A model generated the notes under the pieces. The model was not told the DNA's origin. It made no database searches and worked only from the letters and a program-made list of their open reading frames with translations. From NCBI GenBank assembly GCA_017643025.1, contig JAEPOG010000002.1, positions 248,001 through 312,000 of the forward strand: a stretch of DNA of 64,000 nucleotides. Direction: 5' to 3'. This DNA comes from Rhizobiaceae bacterium. Its GTDB lineage: Bacteria > Pseudomonadota > Alphaproteobacteria > Rhizobiales > Rhizobiaceae. Positions 28,103-37,757 of this stretch are shown here, piece by piece. The position numbers and the translations under genes are program-made. The first letter of the stretch is position 1. Each line of letters starts with the position of its first letter.

Positions 28103-28750
28103 TTGCACAGCGGCGAAGTCATCTATTTCGATACCGAGCGCGGCACCGGTTTTGTCGCCGGAGACGACGGCAACCGCTATGTGTTCGACGTCTCCGATCT
28201 CGCATCAGAACGAGCTGCTACCAAGGGCGGGAAGGTCGCGTTCGAAGCCGATGGCGACCGGGCGCGGCGCATTAGGGCGCAGCATGCGCCAGCCCTTCTG
28301 GCCGACGACAGCCCGCCGCCTGCAACCGCGACAGGTGCGGCGCCTGCCGCGCGAAGCGTGCCGTTCGGCCATTTTTTCTATTGCGTGACCAAAGGTTACG
28401 TCCGCCCTCGCGGCCGTGCACGGCGGCGGGAGTTCTGGAGCTTCGTGCTGGTGGCGCTGATTGTCATGGTGCTTGCCGGCTGCACCGGCTTCGCAGTCGC
28501 GTCCGCGTTGGAGACAGACATACCCACCGGCATCGGGCTGGGCATTCTCGGCGCAGACCTTCTGCTGCTGCCACCGTTCTTCTCCGTGCTGGTGCGGCGG
28601 CTGCACGACATCGGGCTGACGGGCTGGTTCGCGCTGCTCGGCTTCATTCCGAGTTTCGGGCAGCTGATCATTCTCGTCTTTGCGCTGCTCGAATCGCAGA
28701 AGCACGAAAACCGGTGGGGCCCGGTGCCGGCGGGCGTCGCTGCCGGCTAG
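28103..28750 (+). CDS. Fusion of cold-shock-like N-terminus with DUF805 membrane domain
   Basis: A 215-aa protein. Residues 1-55 resemble a cold-shock/S1-like nucleic-acid-binding fold (SGEVIYFDTERGTGFVAGDDG followed by YVFDVSDL). A Pro/Ala linker leads to a DUF805 (YhaH-type) membrane domain from about 88, with the RRREFW entry motif, about four helices and the VRRLHDIGLTGWF signature. The start is uncertain: TTG at 28103 has a GGGGGTGG site upstream, while the frame is open from 28049. The combination implies coupling of nucleic-acid or ribosome contact with the membrane, which is inference. Confidence 0.78.
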   Translation: MHSGEVIYFDTERGTGFVAGDDGNRYVFDVSDLASERAATKGGKVAFEADGDRARRIRAQHAPALLADDSPPPATATGAAPAARSVPFGHFFYCVTKGYVRPRGRARRREFWSFVLVALIVMVLAGCTGFAVASALETDIPTGIGLGILGADLLLLPPFFSVLVRRLHDIGLTGWFALLGFIPSFGQLIILVFALLESQKHENRWGPVPAGVAAG

Positions 28751-28761
28751 GTTTCGGACTA

Positions 28762-29586
28762 TCAGGCCCAGAAGGCGGGGACGGTTTCCTCAAGGCGCGG
28801 GCCGAGGCGCAAAGGCGCGATCTTCTCGGCCAGTCCGGTACGATCGGAGATCTCGACACCAACGCCGCAGACCGTCGCCGGTCCACCCGCGGCCTCGAAG
28901 CGGCCTTTCGGCACCTTTGACAGGAAGCGGTTGAGCGGCTCGTCCTTGTTGAAGCCGAGGGAGGAATCGTAGTCGCCGCACATGCCGGCGTCGGTCAAAT
29001 AGGCAGTGCCGCCGTTGAGGATCTGGTGGTCGGCGGTCGGCTGATGCGTGTGGGTGCCGACCACCATCGAAACACGACCGTCGACGAAATGGGCAAAGCA
29101 CATTTTCTCCGAGGTCGCCTCGGCGTGGAAATCGATGATTGCGGCATCGACATGTTCACCCAGCTGCGTGCCTTCAAGCATGAGTTCCGCCGCCTGGAAC
29201 GGATCATCCAGCTCGGGATGCATGAAGATGCGCCCCATGATGTTGGCGACCAGGACGCGGGCGCCGTTTCGCGCCTCATAGAGGCCGGAGCCGCGGCCCG
29301 GCGTGCCGGGCGGAAAATTGAGCGGACGCAGGAAGCGCTCCTGATGCGGCGCAAACTCCAGCGCCTCGCGCTGGTCCCAGACGTGATTGCCGGTGGTGAC
29401 GACGTCGGCGCCGGCGCTTAGCGTCTCGCGGAAGATCTCTTCCGTGATGCCGAATCCACCGGCGGCGTTCTCGCCGTTGACGATGACGAAATCGAGCTTC
29501 AGGTCCGAGACAAGGCCGGGAAGTCGCTCCCACACGGCCGTGCGCCCGGACCGGCCCACCATGTCGCCGAGAAAGAGCAGTCGCAT
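28762..29586 (-). CDS. YmdB family metallophosphoesterase
   Basis: A 274-aa calcineurin-like phosphoesterase of the YmdB/TIGR00282 family. Metal-binding motifs are MRLLFLGDMVGRSGR at the start, VNGENAAGGFG near 37, TTGNHVWDQ near 65 and GTHTHQPTADHQIL near 175. Members hydrolyse 2',3'-cyclic mononucleotides in vitro; physiological role in alphaproteobacteria is unclear. It lies 50 bases downstream of 5-FCL on the same strand, a common neighbour. Confidence 0.92.
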   Translation of the reverse strand: MRLLFLGDMVGRSGRTAVWERLPGLVSDLKLDFVIVNGENAAGGFGITEEIFRETLSAGADVVTTGNHVWDQREALEFAPHQERFLRPLNFPPGTPGRGSGLYEARNGARVLVANIMGRIFMHPELDDPFQAAELMLEGTQLGEHVDAAIIDFHAEATSEKMCFAHFVDGRVSMVVGTHTHQPTADHQILNGGTAYLTDAGMCGDYDSSLGFNKDEPLNRFLSKVPKGRFEAAGGPATVCGVGVEISDRTGLAEKIAPLRLGPRLEETVPAFWA

Positions 29587-29636
29587 GAGGCGTGTCTAGC
29601 CCGCAGGGTCCGGGAAAGGCAAGCCGCGCCCAGCCG

Positions 29637-30218
29637 CTAGAGCGGCAAGCGCGTCAGACCGTTCTCGGTGAGGATTTCGGCGAGCTGTATGTCGTGCGGC
29701 TGGTCGGGCACGTGCTCGACGCGCTGGCATTCGAAAGCGATGCCGATGAGGCGTTGCGCCTTGCCTTTCTCCCGCAGTCGCGCAATCGCCCGGTCGTAAT
29801 AGCCGGCGCCGTAGCCGATGCGGTGGCCGCGCCGGTCGAAGGCCGCCAGCGGAACCAGCATGAGGTCAGGTTCGAGCTCCTCGGCCTCCGGTCCGGGACC
29901 GTAGGTGCCGAAGCCCATGTCGACCAGTTCGGCGCCGCGGACCAGCTCACGAAAGACGATTGTAGTCTTGTCGAGGATTGCGGGAATGCAGAGTCGCGCG
30001 ACCCGGTCACGCAGGGCGAACATTGCAGGCCTGACATCGACTTCGGAACGCATCGGCCAGAAACCGGACACGACCATGCCGGGTTCGATCTCGATTGCGG
30101 CCAGCGAGTCGGCCATCGCCAGCGAGGCTTCTATGCGCCACTGAGGGTCCAGCGCGTCGCGGCGGGCAAGCGCCTCGGCGCGCAGCTGTTTCTTGAGTTC
30201 CAGCGCGGAGATGTCCAT
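29637..30218 (-). CDS. 5-formyltetrahydrofolate cyclo-ligase
   Basis: A 193-aa ATP-dependent enzyme that converts 5-formyl-THF to 5,10-methenyl-THF. Family features are the N-terminal KKQLRAEALARRDAL, GFWPMRSEVDV near 53, and the glycine-rich RRGHRIGYGAGYYDRAIARLR loop near 130. In many bacteria (ygfA in E. coli) it lies immediately after the 6S RNA gene; the RNA-like sequence upstream of it here fits that order. Confidence 0.95.
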   Translation of the reverse strand: MDISALELKKQLRAEALARRDALDPQWRIEASLAMADSLAAIEIEPGMVVSGFWPMRSEVDVRPAMFALRDRVARLCIPAILDKTTIVFRELVRGAELVDMGFGTYGPGPEAEELEPDLMLVPLAAFDRRGHRIGYGAGYYDRAIARLREKGKAQRLIGIAFECQRVEHVPDQPHDIQLAEILTENGLTRLPL

Positions 30219-30267
30219 TCCGCCCTTTTGCAGTCAGAGGACGGCCGACGCCAGAGCGGAAACGACT

Positions 30268-30284
30268 AAAAAGTGGCGAACCAC
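30268..30284 (-). terminator. Terminator of the 6S-like RNA
   Basis: On the minus strand GTGG-TTCG-CCAC forms a short UUCG-tetraloop hairpin followed directly by five T, ending the 6S-like transcript about 50 bases before the 5-FCL start. Confidence 0.7.
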
Positions 30285-30396
30285 GACAACCGGTGGAGAG
30301 GTTGATCCCGGGAGCCTACAAAGTAGGTGGGCGCCGTGTGACCCAGCCCACGAGCCAGGTCAGGGACAGCTCCCTAAGGATCAATAAGGCCCCGGG
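30268..30396 (-). ncRNA. ssrS: 6S RNA candidate (SsrS)
   Basis: Upstream of the 5-FCL gene on the same strand is a structured non-coding segment. TTGATCC pairs with GGATCAA, GGGAGC with GCTCCC, and inner hairpins GTGGGC/GCCCAC and CCTAC-TTT-GTAGG cap it; CCGGGG pairs with CCACCGG to close. A -10-like TAAATT lies just before the 5' end. The 3' end is a UUCG-tetraloop hairpin with a T run. Position and long, bulged stem match 6S RNA, which sequesters sigma-70 RNA polymerase. The ends are approximate, and it is somewhat shorter than typical. Confidence 0.72.
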
Positions 30397-30547
30397 GATA
30401 ATTTACTCCTGTCGAGAAGCGCAGAACGCCATCACCAATATATGCGTTCGCATGGCCGCGCGCCAAGGGGTGCGTCAGCCGCCGCACTTGCGCCGCCCGC
30501 CGCTCCTCCTTACGGTCCGCGCCGACTGAGAATTTGGGATTTCACGC

Positions 30548-31390
30548 ATGCGATTTGAAGGAACGGCGGCCTATGTCGCCGACAAGGACCTCATGGTTGC
30601 GGTCAACGCCGCGATTGCGCTGGAACGGCCGTTGCTGGTCAAGGGCGAGCCGGGCACCGGCAAGACGGAGCTGGCCCGTCAGGTGGCGTCGGCGCTCGGC
30701 CTCGAACTCATCGAATGGCATGTGAAATCCACGACCCGCGCCCAGCAGGGGCTGTATGAATATGACGCGGTGTCGCGGCTCCGCGACAGCCAGCTGGGCG
30801 ACGAGCGCTTCAACGACATCACTAACTACATCAAGCGCGGCAAGCTGTGGGAGGCCTTCGCGGCGGATAAGAAGGTCGTGCTCCTGATCGACGAGATCGA
30901 CAAGGCCGACATCGAATTTCCCAACGATCTCCTGCAGGAACTCGACCGCATGGAGTTCTATGTCTACGAGACCGGTGAGACGGTGCAGGCGAAACAGCGG
31001 CCGATCGTCATCATCACCTCCAACAACGAGAAGGAACTGCCGGACGCCTTCCTGCGCCGCTGCTTCTTCCACTATATCCGTTTCCCCGAAATCGAGACGT
31101 TGCAGCGCATCGTCGACGTGCATTACCCGGGCATCAAGCAGAAGCTGGTAAGTGCTGCGCTGACGCAGTTCTACGAGATCCGCGACGTGCCGGGGCTGAA
31201 GAAGAAGCCGTCAACGTCGGAAGCGCTCGACTGGATACGCCTGCTGGTCGCCGACGATGTCGATCCGGCAGATCTGCGCGGCGACCCCAAGAACGCGCTG
31301 CCCAAGCTGCACGGCGCGCTGCTGAAGAACGAACAGGACGTGCATCTGTTCGAGAAGCTCGCCTTCATGGCGCGGCGGCAGAGCCAGTAG
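30548..31390 (+). CDS. MoxR-family AAA+ ATPase
   Basis: A 280-aa AAA_5 ATPase related to MoxR/CoxD. The Walker A GEPGTGKTELA is at about residues 33-43 and the Walker B LLIDEIDKAD at about 116-125; sensor 1 lies in ITSNNEKELPDAF, and an arginine finger follows in FLRRCFFHYI. Such ATPases act as metal-insertion or folding chaperones together with a vWA (CoxE-like) protein usually encoded just downstream. No such partner is present here; the DUF2235 gene lies next, on the other strand. Confidence 0.9.
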   Translation: MRFEGTAAYVADKDLMVAVNAAIALERPLLVKGEPGTGKTELARQVASALGLELIEWHVKSTTRAQQGLYEYDAVSRLRDSQLGDERFNDITNYIKRGKLWEAFAADKKVVLLIDEIDKADIEFPNDLLQELDRMEFYVYETGETVQAKQRPIVIITSNNEKELPDAFLRRCFFHYIRFPEIETLQRIVDVHYPGIKQKLVSAALTQFYEIRDVPGLKKKPSTSEALDWIRLLVADDVDPADLRGDPKNALPKLHGALLKNEQDVHLFEKLAFMARRQSQ

Positions 31391-31411
31391 GCCGAAATCC
31401 GGGACGTGGGA

Positions 31412-32473
31412 TCAATAGAGGGGCTTCACGCGCGGGTGGTTGCTGAGCGCGGCAGGCCGGTAGCGCGGCACATGTTCCTTGAACCGCCTCTCGATGCCGC
31501 GGCAAAGGCTGGCCACCTCGACTGACTCGCCGCGAATCGTTCGATTCCCCGCCCGCCACAATTTGCCAAACCCGGTCCGCTCGTCGTGGGCGGGGCCAAG
31601 GATGGTGCTTTCGGTGGCGACCGAAATCGGGAATTTCAGGCCCGCGAGAGCGTCTAGCCGTTCGAGCATCCACGCGAGCGTATTGTCCGCGAGGCGGTTG
31701 TCGTCGTAGCCGCCGCCAATGTCGGAGTGGACGCCGGGAAACCAGCACTGCTCGATAATCTGATCGCCCGCGGTCGCCTCGTCGGGATCATCCCACAGTT
31801 CGGGCGCAAAGGTCTTGCGGTTTTCGTCAATCGAAAGGGCATGCAGCCCGAGCGGAATTCGCACCGACAATTCGTTGTCGTGGAATTCGTGCCTGTAAGG
31901 GTTCACCAAATCCATGATGCCGGGCAAGCCGAGCGCCTTCACGGTGTCGTACACTCCGATGACGTCGGGTATTGCGGCAACGGCCTGGTAGCGTGAAGCG
32001 AATTCCTGGGCGGCCTTTCCGCGGGCGGTTTTGTCCTTGATCTTGTAGATCGCCACGGCCTCCTCAGCGGCGCCGCGGCGGTTCGCGGCGCTGGCCGCCG
32101 TGGCGATGCCGCAGGTCGCGAGCACGCCGCCGAGACAGCGCACCGTGTACGCGCCTCTGCTGAAGCCGAACAATCCGATCTTCCTGTCCGGCGCCCATCG
32201 CGTGAGCAATGCCTCGTAGCAATCGACCACGTTGGCGGTGATGCCCCAACCCGTGGCCTTGCTCCAGAGGTTGCGGAACGTTCTCGTCCACGCAAGCTCG
32301 CCTTCGGCGGGCGCTCCCAGACCGGGATCGTAGAAGCATTCGATATTGGAACGCCCGTCGATGGAAGCATACATTTGAAACACGTTTGTATGCTTCCGGG
32401 AGGTATCGTCGCGCACGCCGCGTTGGCCGGTACCGTCCGAAAATATCAGACACCATCCAGGTGAGTTCGGCAT
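31412..32473 (-). CDS. DUF2235 alpha/beta-hydrolase-fold protein
   Basis: A 353-aa protein of the DUF2235 (T6SS Tle1-like phospholipase) family. It starts with LIFSDGTGQRGVRDDTSRKHTN, the typical DGT opening, and carries the nucleophile motif GFSRGAYTVR near residue 103 and HSDIGGGYDD near 250, with the catalytic Asp region. No VgrG, PAAR or other T6SS genes are nearby, so it may be a housekeeping lipase rather than an effector. There is no signal peptide. It faces the MoxR gene tail to tail. Confidence 0.85.
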   Translation of the reverse strand: MPNSPGWCLIFSDGTGQRGVRDDTSRKHTNVFQMYASIDGRSNIECFYDPGLGAPAEGELAWTRTFRNLWSKATGWGITANVVDCYEALLTRWAPDRKIGLFGFSRGAYTVRCLGGVLATCGIATAASAANRRGAAEEAVAIYKIKDKTARGKAAQEFASRYQAVAAIPDVIGVYDTVKALGLPGIMDLVNPYRHEFHDNELSVRIPLGLHALSIDENRKTFAPELWDDPDEATAGDQIIEQCWFPGVHSDIGGGYDDNRLADNTLAWMLERLDALAGLKFPISVATESTILGPAHDERTGFGKLWRAGNRTIRGESVEVASLCRGIERRFKEHVPRYRPAALSNHPRVKPLY

Positions 32474-32559
32474 GACTTAGCCCCGGAAAAGACCAAGCTA
32501 TTCATCCGGGACCCGATTCTGTCAATATTCGCACGCTGTAGTCATGCCACCTGAAAGTA

Positions 32560-32859
32560 TCAGTGGAGGACGATCTCTCCGTCTACCTTGCGCCATTCAT
32601 TGGGCGCGATCAGGCGGCGGTGGGTGTAGGTCACGGAGTGCAGCGGGCCGTCCAGCTTCTCGCGCCAGAAGTCGAGGAAGCGGTAAAGGGCGGGGAATCT
32701 GGGAGCGATGTCGTAGTGCTGCCAGACGAAGCTCTGCAGCAGATTGTGATGATCGGGCATGCGGTAGAGGATTTCCGCAGTGGTCAGGCCGTAGCCCTTT
32801 AGCATCAGTTCGGTTTCGTCATGGCTGTGCATCTGATTCGAACCTATTGCAGCTTGCAT
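32560..32859 (-). CDS. Usg family protein
   Basis: A 99-aa protein of the Usg/tryptophan operon-associated family (ELMLKGYGLTTAEILYRMPDH, then FLDFWREKLDGPLHSVTYTHR). Function is unknown. ATG at 32859 has a strong AAGGAGGAACA site, which settles the start over the internal Met at 32832. It is transcribed divergently from acs. Confidence 0.88.
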   Translation of the reverse strand: MQAAIGSNQMHSHDETELMLKGYGLTTAEILYRMPDHHNLLQSFVWQHYDIAPRFPALYRFLDFWREKLDGPLHSVTYTHRRLIAPNEWRKVDGEIVLH

Positions 32860-32903
32860 TGTTCCTCCTTCCGTTCAGTCTGCTCCTCCATAGTTAACGC
32901 ATT

Positions 32904-32919
32904 CTTGCCGGTCGGCAAG
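32904..32919. promoter_or_regulatory. Inverted repeat between usg and acs
   Basis: CTTGCCG and CGGCAAG form 7-bp arms around a GT spacer, centred in the 284-base spacer between the divergent usg and acs genes. The ACCGGTCGGT-like core of many TetR-type operators is similar. It could serve either promoter; assignment is by symmetry and position only. Confidence 0.35.
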
Positions 32920-33143
32920 CCGATTCCCTCATTGATTTCAGCATCTTGGCAGCCTCTCTTGGCAAGTGCTAACAATAGAATCCTATGCCGGATTGGTGGC
33001 CGCGCGGAATGACGGCGGCCCCGCATGCGGCGTCCGAGAGGCTGCGGGGCTTGCGGCGGTGTGGACCGAACGTCTAATTCTCCGCGGGAAGGCGGAATGC
33101 TAGACCCGCACGCCACGCACGTGCCTGAGACGGGAGGACATCG

Positions 33144-35099
<1,956 letters not shown>

Positions 35100-35105
35100 G
35101 CTGCG

Positions 35106-35396
35106 TCAGCAGCCGATCTGCCGTCTTATCTGATCGACCAGTTCCTTTGAGGGACAGACATTCTCGCTGGGGATGCCGTCGTTATCGCCATCCGCGCGGC
35201 TATAGCCGCTGCACCACAGGATTACCGCCTCCTCGCAGGACGACACCTGCTTGCATGTGCGGGCCTGCGCGAATCGCATAAGCGGCGGCTGCTTGGTCGC
35301 AACGCTGTCACCTGGCGCCGGAACGGACTCCGACGCCGCAGTCATCAGCAGCAATGCGATGATAGCTGCGACCGCCCTCACGCGCGCGCCCTCCAT
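35106..35396 (-). CDS. Small secreted Excalibur-domain protein
   Basis: A 96-aa secreted protein. A signal peptide (about 1-22, with AIIALLLMTAASESVPA) is followed by a Cys-rich Excalibur-type domain, CKQVSSCEEAVILWCSGYSR then ADGDNDGIPSENVC, whose DxDxDG loop suggests calcium binding. ATG at 35396 is preferred to 35429 because it places the signal peptide at the N-terminus. It ends 7 bases from the convergent acs stop. The role is unknown. Confidence 0.8.
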   Translation of the reverse strand: MEGARVRAVAAIIALLLMTAASESVPAPGDSVATKQPPLMRFAQARTCKQVSSCEEAVILWCSGYSRADGDNDGIPSENVCPSKELVDQIRRQIGC

Positions 35397-35497
35397 CCCG
35401 GTACATCTTAGCCGGTTTACAGGCACCACATAAGCCGCGCCCTGTCCCTTCGTCAGACCCGGCCAAATAGGCGGTTGCCATTTGCTGCGAAGCGCAC

Positions 35498-35538
35498 CAC
35501 ACTCCTGATGTGTTCAACGAACTGGAAGGAGGTGATCC
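35498..35538 (+). promoter_or_regulatory. Extended Shine-Dalgarno with possible masking hairpin
   Basis: AAGGAGGTGATCC at 35526-35538 is complementary over 13 bases to the usual bacterial 16S rRNA 3' end. GGAGG ends 7 bases before the ATG of the tiny ORF. Upstream CTCCT (35502-35506) can pair with AGGAG (35527-35531) and CAC (35498-35500) with GTG (35532-35534), with A35501 bulged, hiding the site in an 8-bp stem. This suggests on/off translational control; the pairing is read by eye. Confidence 0.65.
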
Positions 35539-35539
35539 G

Positions 35540-35608
35540 ATGTCGAGTGGTTTCGGTTTCCGCAACGTGGCTCCGGCGGATTGCCCTTTCAGGAAGCAGC
35601 CTTCCTGA
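35540..35608 (+). CDS. 22-aa small ORF with exceptional ribosome binding site
   Basis: A 23-codon ORF (ATG to TGA) starting MSSGFGFRNVAP and ending PFRKQPS, with one Cys. It is too short for ordinary gene callers. Support comes from its ribosome binding site, 13 bases complementary to the 16S 3' end at ideal spacing, and from a strong terminator 68 bases after the stop, which together define a short stand-alone transcript. Function unknown; it may be a leader peptide, a stress-related microprotein or a dual-function small RNA. It lies between the Excalibur gene and the TadG-like gene. Confidence 0.6.
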   Translation: MSSGFGFRNVAPADCPFRKQPS

Positions 35609-35676
35609 CAGTTGCATGACGCGCGGCAGGCGGGGCCTCCCGCCGCCACGAGCCGCGCCGCGGACGGAAAATCACG

Positions 35677-35709
35677 GGGCCGCCTCGCAAGAGGCGGCCC
35701 TTTGTCTTT
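35677..35709 (+). terminator. Rho-independent terminator after the small ORF
   Basis: GGGCCGCCTC and GAGGCGGCCC form a perfect 10-bp stem with a GCAA tetraloop, followed by TTTGTCTTT. It closes the small-ORF transcript on the + strand. It lies just past the 3' end of the TadG-like gene, so it could also affect that minus-strand transcript. Confidence 0.9.
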
Positions 35710-35721
35710 GCCGGATGGTGA

Positions 35722-37047
35722 TCAGCGTGTAAGCGCGAGGCGCTCGATGTTCAGGGCGATTTCCTGAAAGGCGTCGTTCAGCTCGCTGCCCGAATGCGTG
35801 TCGAAATGGTGCCGCACCGAGCTGTTGTCGGGCGAAGCGCAGTCACGCATCACCGCCCGCGCGCCGGGTTCCTCGAGCATGAAACCCACAGTGAAAATCT
35901 CGATGCCTTCGTCCTTCATGGCGTCGCATAGCCGCTCGGCGTAACCGCGCGAGCGTGTCGGCTGGCCGCCCCGCGTGCGCTCGTGCTCGGCGACACCGGC
36001 AAAGGCAGTGTTGAATTCGCCGTCGGTCATCAGGATCGCATATTTCGTCACCTTGCCCCGCGCATAAGGCTCGGGACGGGCCGCGGCGGGGAGAACGGAC
36101 GCCCATTTCGGCGATAGCAGGTACCAGCTCCACTGGATGCCGATGTGACCGGCGGTGTAACCGTCGGCACGCAGGCCGCCGATCGCCGCCTTCAGGCTGT
36201 CGCCGTCGGACGATAGTGGGCGCAGAGGGTCCGCCGGGCAGTAATCGAGCCGGATGTCGCGATTGACCATGGCGTCATAGGGCGAGGCGTCGGAGAACTG
36301 GTAACGGCCCTTGCGCTCGGTGGCGCAGGCGTCGAAACCGACATGGCCGACGAGGCGCGGCGCGTCGAGCCGCGGCGGCTCGCCTTCGGTGAAGCGCTCC
36401 TCGACATGCACCGTATGCGCCAGTGCGCCGGTATTGACGGCGTCGGCATAAGGCACGATGGCAACCCGGACGCGCGGATTGGCGCGGCCATTGAGCGACA
36501 GCAGCGTATCGACGGCATTCGATGCGGCGCGGCGCAGGTCGCCTATCTTGTCGGTGTTCCAGGTGCGGGCCATGGAGCCGGTGACGTCGAGCATCATGGC
36601 GACTTCGATCTTGCGATCGGAATAGACGGCTGCCGACTCGACCGAAACGTTGCGTACCGGGCTGCTGCCGAACAGCGGAAATACCATGTCGATGGCGACG
36701 CTTGCCCTGGCGTTCAGCGTGCTGGCCGCCGTGTCGATCACAAGGCTGTCGAGTTCGATGCGGTCGGCCGACGCGAAACCGGTGCCGCCATTGGCGCGCA
36801 GGAAGGCTTCAACGGTGCCGCGCGCGTCTTTCTCCTTGATGCGTCCCGTGGTGATGTCGCGTGCCGTGGAGGTGATCGCCGCATCGAGCGCATTGTGCAG
36901 GTTGGATTTGGTCATGACGACCTGACCGACATTGAGCGCGAAACCGGAAGCCAGCATCACCACCGAAAGGACCGCCGCCATGACGACGGCGAAGTTGCCG
37001 CTTCGATCGGCGGTGTAGGCGTTGAGGGTGTTCCGCATCGTATTCAT
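35722..37047 (-). CDS. TadG-like pilus/vWA protein
   Basis: A 441-aa protein with an N-terminal TadE/TadG-type membrane segment (DRSGNFAVVMAAVLSVVMLASGF region, about residues 10-40), the entry sequence of Flp-pilus pseudopilin-like proteins. A von Willebrand A domain with MIDAS sequence DVTGSMARTW follows at about residue 160 and continues to TDGEFNTAF. Such proteins support tight-adherence pili or surface adhesion. The rest of a tad locus is absent, so this is an isolated paralogue. ATG at 37047 (MNTMRNTLNAY) is preferred to 37074. Confidence 0.85.
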   Translation of the reverse strand: MNTMRNTLNAYTADRSGNFAVVMAAVLSVVMLASGFALNVGQVVMTKSNLHNALDAAITSTARDITTGRIKEKDARGTVEAFLRANGGTGFASADRIELDSLVIDTAASTLNARASVAIDMVFPLFGSSPVRNVSVESAAVYSDRKIEVAMMLDVTGSMARTWNTDKIGDLRRAASNAVDTLLSLNGRANPRVRVAIVPYADAVNTGALAHTVHVEERFTEGEPPRLDAPRLVGHVGFDACATERKGRYQFSDASPYDAMVNRDIRLDYCPADPLRPLSSDGDSLKAAIGGLRADGYTAGHIGIQWSWYLLSPKWASVLPAAARPEPYARGKVTKYAILMTDGEFNTAFAGVAEHERTRGGQPTRSRGYAERLCDAMKDEGIEIFTVGFMLEEPGARAVMRDCASPDNSSVRHHFDTHSGSELNDAFQEIALNIERLALTR

Positions 37048-37229
37048 GGCAGCCTGTCTCCAAACGCAACGCATTGGCGCGATTCACGCGATGCCTTGCA
37101 GGAAACCTGCCGGTGTGCGGGAGCTGAGCCGGAACCGGGATCAAGCCATTGATTTCATGGGATTTTGGAATGCGCGCCAACCGACCCGTGTACTTCGAGG
37201 GCGATTTTCGTCCAGAAACGGAACAGGTT

Positions 37230-37694
37230 TCAGTCGCCGCAGCTGCTGGTACGGGCGCCGCCCCCATAGGGTCGTGCGTTTGCTGTCGACAGCATGATCG
37301 TGGCGACAGGCCGGCCGTCTGCTGCCATCACATCAGACAGAACCCGGCCGTAATATTTGCCGCCGCCAATGTTGGTCAGGGCGACAGGGCCTTCGCCGAT
37401 CAAGGAGCGCAGCGCCTCTCGCGCGTTCGTCGCAGCCGCGCGTTCGGCGGCGCACCGGCTCCTCAGTTCCGGCGCGTCGATGCCGCGTATGCGCACGCTG
37501 ACGGTGACGGTGTGGCCCGGCCAGACGCGCGCCTCCGCGACGAAGCTGTCGCCGTCGATGACGCGCAGCACCCGGGCTTCCACCGGGCCGGCAACGGTTT
37601 CACCTGCTTCAGCAGTTGCAAACGGAAGAAGCAAGCAGACCGCACCGACGATGGGCGCGAGCACAGGTGTCCGACATGGCACGCATCGAAGCAT
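37230..37694 (-). CDS. Thermonuclease (SNase)-like secreted nuclease
   Basis: A 154-aa protein with a signal peptide (about residues 1-30, ending ATAEAG) and a staphylococcal nuclease-like OB fold: ARVLRVIDGDSFVAEA, VRIRGIDAPELRSRC and GRVLSDV. The IDGD and DAPE acidic residues that bind Ca2+ are present. The conserved Arg/Glu pair is partly recognisable. It may degrade extracellular nucleic acid or process other substrates; many such proteins are uncharacterised. ATG at 37694 is preferred over 37730. Confidence 0.85.
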   Translation of the reverse strand: MLRCVPCRTPVLAPIVGAVCLLLPFATAEAGETVAGPVEARVLRVIDGDSFVAEARVWPGHTVTVSVRIRGIDAPELRSRCAAERAAATNAREALRSLIGEGPVALTNIGGGKYYGRVLSDVMAADGRPVATIMLSTANARPYGGGARTSSCGD

Positions 37695-37757
37695 GCAGAA
37701 GAATTTATTCCTACAATGTCCGCGCCGCAAGTGCCAACTGATCCTGGTCAGCCCGTC

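Noticed and set aside
35475-35732. An 85-codon + strand frame covering the tiny ORF and its terminator
   Set aside because: It runs through the terminator hairpin and into the 3' end of the TadG-like gene and lacks its own ribosome binding site; the small 22-codon ORF in a different phase is the better reading.
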